DNA of 64,000 bases, taken from Bartonella australis AUST/NH1 (GTDB taxonomy: Bacteria; Pseudomonadota; Alphaproteobacteria; Rhizobiales; Rhizobiaceae). Under the pieces are notes generated by a model that saw nothing but the letters and a program-made list of their open reading frames with translations, searched no databases and was not told the origin of the DNA. Position 1 is the stretch's first letter, and each line of letters begins with the position of its first letter. A program made the position numbers and the translations under genes. Below, piece after piece: positions 59,054 through 64,000 of the stretch. The stretch covers positions 1,481,501 through 1,545,500 of the forward strand of contig NC_020300.1 in NCBI RefSeq assembly GCF_000341355.1, read 5' to 3'.

Positions 59054-59375
59054 AGGAAGTAAAATTGCCCTTACGCAGTATATTTGGCTGAACCCGGAAT
59101 AATAATTGAATTTTCAGTACTTAACGATTTTAATTTTAATATTTTCTCCCGCACAACCGTGCCAATGTTCTTCATAAACCCTCCGTGTCAGAGGACATTT
59201 ACCCGAAACGTACAACTAGCAGAAGGTGTAACGAATCCCTTTATCATAACGCAATTATTTTATAAAAAAGAAAGAAAGCATTCATGATCAACACTGCTCC
59301 ATGCTCTTTAACACTCTATCGCCTCTCAAACGAAGCCCCAAAATGCGTCAAAATTTACATAAAGGAGGAGTCTTG
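59054..59375. other. intergenic between tsaD and the EVE-domain gene
   Basis: About 320 bp with only short unsupported frames (for example 59084-59287). In related genomes gpsA and a YciI-type gene lie here; I see no clear remnants. Confidence 0.45.
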
Positions 59376-59810
59376 ATGGCTTATTGGCTTTTCAAATCCG
59401 AACCTCATAAATGGTCATGGAGTATGCAAAAACAGAAAGGCACCTGCGGCGAAGAATGGGATGGTGTGCGCAACTATCAAGCCCGCAACAATATGCGTGC
59501 TATGAAATATGGCGATAAAGGTTTTTTTTATCACTCAAATCAAGGATTGGAAATAGTAGGTATTGTAGAAATATGCGCTGAAGCGCATCCTGATTCCACG
59601 GCGTCTGACCCACGATGGGAATGTGTCGATATCCGCGCTGTCTGTGATATGCCATATCCTGTTTCATTAAAGCAGATTAAAGCTAATCCAAAATTGCAAA
59701 ATATGGCATTGGTTAAAGCCGGACGCTTATCGGTACAGCCGGTTAGAGAAGATGAATGGAGAGAAGTTTGTTCTATGGGCGGACTTAGGCCAGAAGAAGC
59801 TTTAGCCTAA
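59376..59810 (+). CDS. EVE-domain protein
   Basis: 144 residues from ATG 59376 with a strong aaaggagga. EVE (PUA-like) domain signatures AYWLFKSEPHKWSW, WDGVRNYQARNNMRAM, FFYHSNQGLEIVGIVEI. Members bind modified nucleobases in DNA or RNA; this thymocyte-protein-like branch has unknown targets. Convergent with the L,D-transpeptidase gene, overlapping it by 9 bp. Confidence 0.92.
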   Translation: MAYWLFKSEPHKWSWSMQKQKGTCGEEWDGVRNYQARNNMRAMKYGDKGFFYHSNQGLEIVGIVEICAEAHPDSTASDPRWECVDIRAVCDMPYPVSLKQIKANPKLQNMALVKAGRLSVQPVREDEWREVCSMGGLRPEEALA

Positions 59811-60365
59811 GACAACAATTTTCGTACGCCGGCTAATATGCGGCAAAAGACGCGCCATATCGCGGCGAGTAAGCGCTATGCATCCTTCTGTTGGCGCGTA
59901 ATTATTACGTGATAAATGCATAAAAATTGCGCTCCCTCTCGCCATTTTCCGTTCTGTGCTATTCCAATCCAGGATGAGACCAATCGCATACAGGCCATCT
60001 TTACGCTGCATCTTTTCAGCACTTTTACGGTAAGGGAGACGCACTAGACGATTATAATTAGCGTCGCCACTAGCATCACACCAGCCATCCTGTTCTCGAA
60101 TGCGACGAAATGGCAAAACTGAGCGCGGAAAGGAATGATAAAAATTACTACGAAATCCCCCTAAACAACGCATGCGAGCGAGGGGTGTAGCACCATCTCC
60201 CTCACGTTTAAAAGCAGAAATACCGGCTCGCCCTAAAGCACAAAAAAAACGATGCTGGCCAACACAAAGCACACCCCGCGCGCGCGTACTCGCCAGCCGG
60301 CGAACAATTACAGAGTCAATAAGTGTTCGTTTTTTACAGGATTTCTTTTTTAATGCTACCTGCAT
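59802..60365 (-). CDS. L,D-transpeptidase (YkuD-like)
   Basis: 187 residues. The C-terminal NNYAPTEGCIALTRRDM region holds the catalytic Cys in the family pattern [ST]xGC[IV]xL, preceded by IFMHLSRN with the His. No signal peptide or LysM domain is visible, so export is unclear. Such enzymes form 3-3 crosslinks or attach lipoproteins to peptidoglycan. Confidence 0.85.
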   Translation of the reverse strand: MQVALKKKSCKKRTLIDSVIVRRLASTRARGVLCVGQHRFFCALGRAGISAFKREGDGATPLARMRCLGGFRSNFYHSFPRSVLPFRRIREQDGWCDASGDANYNRLVRLPYRKSAEKMQRKDGLYAIGLILDWNSTERKMARGSAIFMHLSRNNYAPTEGCIALTRRDMARLLPHISRRTKIVVLG

Positions 60366-60430
60366 GAAATCTCATTTTTGTGAAACTGCTCTTGGTCGAT
60401 CATAGCACAAATACATCTCACGGGGAAAAA

Positions 60431-60810
60431 ATGAACAACTATACTCTCTTAATCGCCAAAAAAGACGCTGATATGCGCCCTATTTTAATATAAAGACTCC
60501 AAATTCACGAGGAATTTTTAAATTCTTCAAGCAAAAACGGCCGAAATAGGGATCCAAATAGCCCAAAAAGAAGATTTTGACTTCATTCTTTTTGATATTG
60601 GACTCCCCCCAATTCTGATAACTGCGAAGCGGCCAGAGAATTACGGAACCAGGGTCTCATGCTGCTATTATCGTGATTACTGATGACAATACAGACTATG
60701 GCACATTTTTAGATTTAGAAACGGGCGCCAATGACTATGTAACACCCCGGGCTCTAAGGTATTATTAGCGCACCCGCCCACGCCTAATTACGCCAATATG
60801 AACGAAATGC
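60431..60810 (+). pseudogene. decayed OmpR-type response regulator
   Basis: Pieces of a receiver domain are spread over three frames with several stops: NYTLLIAKKDADMR at the start, IQIAQKEDFDFILFDIGLPP (phospho-Asp region), CEAARELRNQG, IIVITDDNTDYGTFLDLETGANDYVT, then LRQYERN-like coding near 60790. No output domain can be found further on. A clear fossil of a two-component regulator. Confidence 0.75.
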
Positions 60811-61175
60811 AATAAGTAATTATTGATGGCGTAAAAAGACTATATAAAGGACTAATTGAAAGGTAGGCATTCCTGAAAAATCGACTGTACGAATTGATTG
60901 ACCGTACATTATACGTGCGAGATCGATCCTGTTATCGCATATTATACTTTAGTACAGTGCAAATCGCGCAGCCTAGGAAAGCCTTTTTTGAAAGGGGTGC
61001 ATTTGTGGCACAAACTCAACCAGATGATTTTTAGGTATATGTAATCTTCAAAAGATTCACAAGGACGAAGCAACTCAACAGTGGGTGGGCCTTAGTCTTT
61101 TATCGTAAAGACCAACCCCACCTTTCAAAGTACCAAATTCGGCTATATTAAGGTCCAAAAAGGGTGATTTTGAAG
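60811..61175. other. gene-free stretch after the response-regulator remnant
   Basis: 365 bp with no gene; may be the eroded remainder of the regulator locus. Confidence 0.5.
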
Positions 61176-61883
61176 TTACCACGTCGTTTCAGTAATTGCT
61201 TTTATAAGTGCTTTAGCATCATCATTAGCCCATGGTGCCGCGCCATTGAATGAAGCAATAAGGCGGCCATTTTCATCAACGAGAAGCGTTACGGGTAGTC
61301 CTAAAGCAAGTCCTTGTTTTCTAATATCTTGCAAAATATTCATTGTTTCATCACGGTAATAAACCAGATTATCAGCGTGAACTTCGTGCAAAAATTGCTG
61401 AATTTTTTCAGGAGAAGCAGTTTTATCAATATTGATGGCTATTACGTCAAAATTTTCACCACTCATATCACGTTTTAATTGCCCTAATTCGGGCATTTCT
61501 GCGCGGCATGGGACACACCAAATGGCCCATAGATTGATGAGCATCGGTTTTCCCGTAAATTCTATAAGTTTATGGTCATTTTCCTGAATATCTTTAAAAG
61601 AAAGCTGGCTCATATCATAAGGGATATCAGCGAACCGGAGATGAGTAAAAAAGCCCTTCGCTGCTTTTTTTACAGTTATCATTTTTTCCGCTCGTACCTT
61701 ATTTGTGTTTTTTTCTTGTTCTTTTGCAGTCAAAATAAAGTTTGGAAGGAGAGATGTTTTACCGTCACTGCGGTTTATGATTGCGTATATGCTTGAAACG
61801 ATTATAAATAATGCGAGAAAAACGAGAAAAAATTGCACTTTTTTATTTTTGTTTTTTCGGTAGATGAAAATTTGAGAAGCCAT
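61176..61883 (-). CDS. tlpA: TlpA-like thiol:disulfide oxidoreductase
   Basis: 235 residues: one N-terminal membrane anchor (about 17-36) and a periplasmic thioredoxin domain with WAIWCVPCRAEMPEL (CVPC active site) and the cis-Pro region LGLPVTLLVD. Reductant for copper-site or cytochrome c maturation. In relatives it is divergent from argH, and that arrangement is still visible because an argH ghost lies on the other side. Confidence 0.92.
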   Translation of the reverse strand: MASQIFIYRKNKNKKVQFFLVFLALFIIVSSIYAIINRSDGKTSLLPNFILTAKEQEKNTNKVRAEKMITVKKAAKGFFTHLRFADIPYDMSQLSFKDIQENDHKLIEFTGKPMLINLWAIWCVPCRAEMPELGQLKRDMSGENFDVIAINIDKTASPEKIQQFLHEVHADNLVYYRDETMNILQDIRKQGLALGLPVTLLVDENGRLIASFNGAAPWANDDAKALIKAITETTW

Positions 61884-61982
61884 AATTCTTGTCCTTTTAA
61901 CGGGTGCTTTTGAGATACGACAGATGCAAAATTAAAAAACCAAACGCGCGGCAGCCAGTTTCCGGAGAAGCCTGGTGCAATT

Positions 61983-62710
61983 ATGGAAGAAATTAATACT
62001 TCAACTGATTTTGATAAAAAACTTTGTTGTCAAGATATTGAAAATTCCTTTTCTCATGCTTTAATTTTAGCGAAAACGAAGACTATTTCGCAACATGATT
62101 ATGAAAAAATTATTCGTGATTTAAAGGCTATTCGCCAGGAAATTGAAAAAGTATATTATTTTTTCACGAAATCTCGAAGATATCCATATGAATATTGAAG
62201 CACGATTAAGAAGATTGACCGGTCCTATAGCAGGACGTTCACACACAATACGCCCCCGCAACGACCAAATTGCGGTTGATTGTCTTTTGTGTATGTATGA
62301 AAAGGCGCAGAAAATAATGCAAGCTTTAAAAGGACTGACGGAGCAATTTCCTTATTCGAGCAGAACAGAATGTCGATATCGTTATACTAGGATTTAACAC
62401 ATACGCATTATGTCACTGAACGCATGAATAATTGCCTTTAGGATCGGATATTTTGGTGGAGATGGGCTTTCCGACTTATCTTTATATGACAGCATAAGCG
62501 CCCACTTTTTGTGACCCTGCACATAATTCAATTGACAGTATTCCGGACCGTGATTTTGCATTAGAGTTTTTAAATGCTGACGCTCTTTGTGCAGTGCGTT
62601 TTTCGATATTAGCAGATTTTAATGTTTTAACGATTAAAAAATCAGTTGAGAGCCACAAAAATTTTGGTAATACCGCGTCTTCAGAAATTCTTCACCAAAT
62701 TTCTTATTAG
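61983..62710 (+). pseudogene. argH: argininosuccinate lyase remnant
   Basis: First frame (61983-62198) gives MEEINTSTDFDKKL and QDIENSFSHALIL, matching the ArgH N-terminus; a shift near 62160 leads to the next frame with [28 protein letters not shown] (the ArgH substrate-binding block). After more damage, DSIPDRDFALEFLNADALCAVRFSILADF (62540-62635) matches the middle of ArgH. The C-terminal half with the GSSxMPQKKNP signature is gone. Last step of arginine synthesis lost. Confidence 0.88.
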
Positions 62711-62790
62711 ATAAAACATCTTGCAACTACCTGAGTAATTTCATTTTATTAAAAATAAAGATTGGGTATTGATATGAGAGGAAAAGGCTT

Positions 62791-62970
62791 ATGAAAGCCA
62801 TTTTAAAGAACTTAATGATTCTCTTTTTGGGAAGTATTTTCATCGTTGGATGTGGGCGTAAAGGGACCTTAGAATCGCTTCCTTCAACGGCAGCGGAGCC
62901 TCTACAAGGAGCGCTTATTTCCAAAAGTAAAGCAGATAAATCTTTTGTTCTTGATCAGTTGATACAATAG
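62791..62970 (+). CDS. small LptM-like lipoprotein
   Basis: 59 codons. Signal with lipobox IVGC (Cys21), then GRKGTLESLP, the CGxKGPL-like LptM pattern. Sits between argH and lysA as in relatives. LptM helps LptD/E outer membrane assembly. Confidence 0.8.
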   Translation: MKAILKNLMILFLGSIFIVGCGRKGTLESLPSTAAEPLQGALISKSKADKSFVLDQLIQ

Positions 62971-62978
62971 GAATTTTT

Positions 62979-64000
62979 ATGCATTTTTTTTCTTATCATC
63001 AGGGCATTCTTCATGCTGAAAATTTTTCACTCTCCACACTTGCACAGAATGTAGAAACGCCTTTTTATTGTTATTCAGCTAGCGCGTTGATTGCGCGTTT
63101 AAAAGACTATCAGGATGCATTTCGAGAAATGCCGAATTTGATTGCTTATGCAGTTAAGGCTAATTCTAATCAGGCGGTTTTACGGCTTTTAGCAGCAAAT
63201 GGGGCAGGAGCCGACGTCGTGTCAGAGGGTGAGTTACGGCGCGCACTTGCTGTAGGTATTCCTGCTCATCGTATTGTTTACTCTGGCGTGGGTAAAATGG
63301 TGAAAGAGATAGATTTTGCTCTTGCACATGATATTTTTTGTTTTAACGTTGAATCAGAGCCGGAACTTGAACAATTGTCGGCGCGTGCCGTCGCTCTCTC
63401 AAAAACAGCACGTATTTCATTGCGCATTAATCCAGATATAGATGCAAAGACCCATAAAAAAATTACAACGGGAAAATCTGAAAATAAATTTGGTATTCCG
63501 CTGTCCTCGGCGTGGAGTGTGTACGAAAAAGCGGCCCAATTGCCTGGTCTTCGTGTGTGCGGCGTCGATATGCACATTGGCAGCCAAATTTGTGATTTAA
63601 GACCGTTCGAAGATGCATTTTCCATTGCAGCGAACTTTGTACACCAGCTGCGCAGTGGCGGTCATAATATAACCCACGTCGATATTGGAGGTGGCCTTGG
63701 TATTTCTTACGGCAACGAGCAACATTCTATCCCGTCTCCTTTTGATTATGCGGCATTGGTAAAAAAATATATCGCACCTCTAGGAGTTGATATTATTATA
63801 GAACCGGGGCGTAGTATCGCCGGTGAAGCTGGTGCTTTGATTACGTCTGTAGTGTATGTAAAAAAGGGAGAAGGACGAAATTTTGTTATTGTTGATGCAG
63901 CGATGAATGATTTCCTTCGTCCGACACTTTATGATGCATGGCAAGATGTGATTCCGGTAAAGCAAATTTCGATGGTTCCACTGATGAATGCAGATATTGT
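62979..64000 (+). CDS. lysA: diaminopimelate decarboxylase (partial, runs off window)
   Basis: Last step of lysine synthesis. The visible 340 residues include the PLP Lys in IAYAVKANSN, GADVVSEGEL, HIGSQI, DIGGGLGISY and the EPGRSIAG motif. Begins 8 nt after the small lipoprotein stop. The C-terminus is outside. Confidence 0.95.
   Translation, partial: MHFFSYHQGILHAENFSLSTLAQNVETPFYCYSASALIARLKDYQDAFREMPNLIAYAVKANSNQAVLRLLAANGAGADVVSEGELRRALAVGIPAHRIVYSGVGKMVKEIDFALAHDIFCFNVESEPELEQLSARAVALSKTARISLRINPDIDAKTHKKITTGKSENKFGIPLSSAWSVYEKAAQLPGLRVCGVDMHIGSQICDLRPFEDAFSIAANFVHQLRSGGHNITHVDIGGGLGISYGNEQHSIPSPFDYAALVKKYIAPLGVDIIIEPGRSIAGEAGALITSVVYVKKGEGRNFVIVDAAMNDFLRPTLYDAWQDVIPVKQISMVPLMNADI

Noticed and set aside
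1..64000. tRNA, rRNA, CRISPR array, insertion sequence or prophage genes
   Set aside because: No T-loop/anticodon patterns, spaced repeats, transposase or phage structural motifs were seen; the only recombinase is the housekeeping XerC.

Overview
The window looks like chromosome of a Bartonella species or a very close relative (Hyphomicrobiales, Alphaproteobacteria). The evidence is an AT-rich background with alphaproteobacterial housekeeping genes (ffh/rpsP, sdhCDAB, tsaD next to hemY, NAD-glutamate dehydrogenase), several decaying or missing biosynthetic genes (argH, aroQ and a response regulator broken; hemC/hemD not seen beside hemY), and a chromosomal Trw-type type IV secretion locus with amplified pilus genes, which is known from Bartonella. 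The species call is inference.

Layout. 1-8910 holds an efflux operon (outer membrane factor, MacA-like adaptor, MacB-like ATPase, minus strand), then ftsK-lolA-xth (minus) and a divergent UbiH-family gene. 8911-24053 is the accessory island: about 500 bp without genes, an H-NS-like gene, trwN, a small plasmid-type gene, three tandem trwL pilin genes, trwM, trwK, a duplicated trwJ-trwI segment, then trwH, trwG, trwF, trwE and trwD, closed by two tandem terminators. No coupling protein or relaxase gene is present, so this is a secretion or surface apparatus rather than a conjugation system. 24054-27501 is sdhCDAB. 28071-30004 is rimM-trmD-rplS. 30178-45430 is a 15-kb mixed block: sapC-like, xerC, bolA-like, J-domain gene, cobS-cobT, yhhQ-like, rpmB, SURF1, a DUF1127 gene, purH, a heparinase-like gene, rsmB, htpX and a DUF1674 gene. 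45562-47910 is ffh, a frameshifted chorismate mutase gene and rpsP. Then come carbonic anhydrase, the giant glutamate dehydrogenase, a GATase, hemY with a mitofilin-like gene, tsaD, an EVE-domain gene, an L,D-transpeptidase, a response-regulator ghost, tlpA, an argH ghost, a small lipoprotein and the start of lysA.

The most informative part is the evolution of the trw locus, which can be read from the DNA. The trwJ-x-trwI-trwH-(5' trwG) segment is duplicated in tandem. The upstream unit ends in a dead trwH and a fragment of trwG. The two trwI genes share a 494-bp perfectly identical stretch while their 3' ends and flanks have diverged, which points to recent gene conversion. Each trwL copy carries in its leader a fossil of the 3' end of the small gene that precedes the array, which marks the edge of that duplication unit. 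An 18-bp perfect inverted repeat lies between trwI1 and the trwH ghost.
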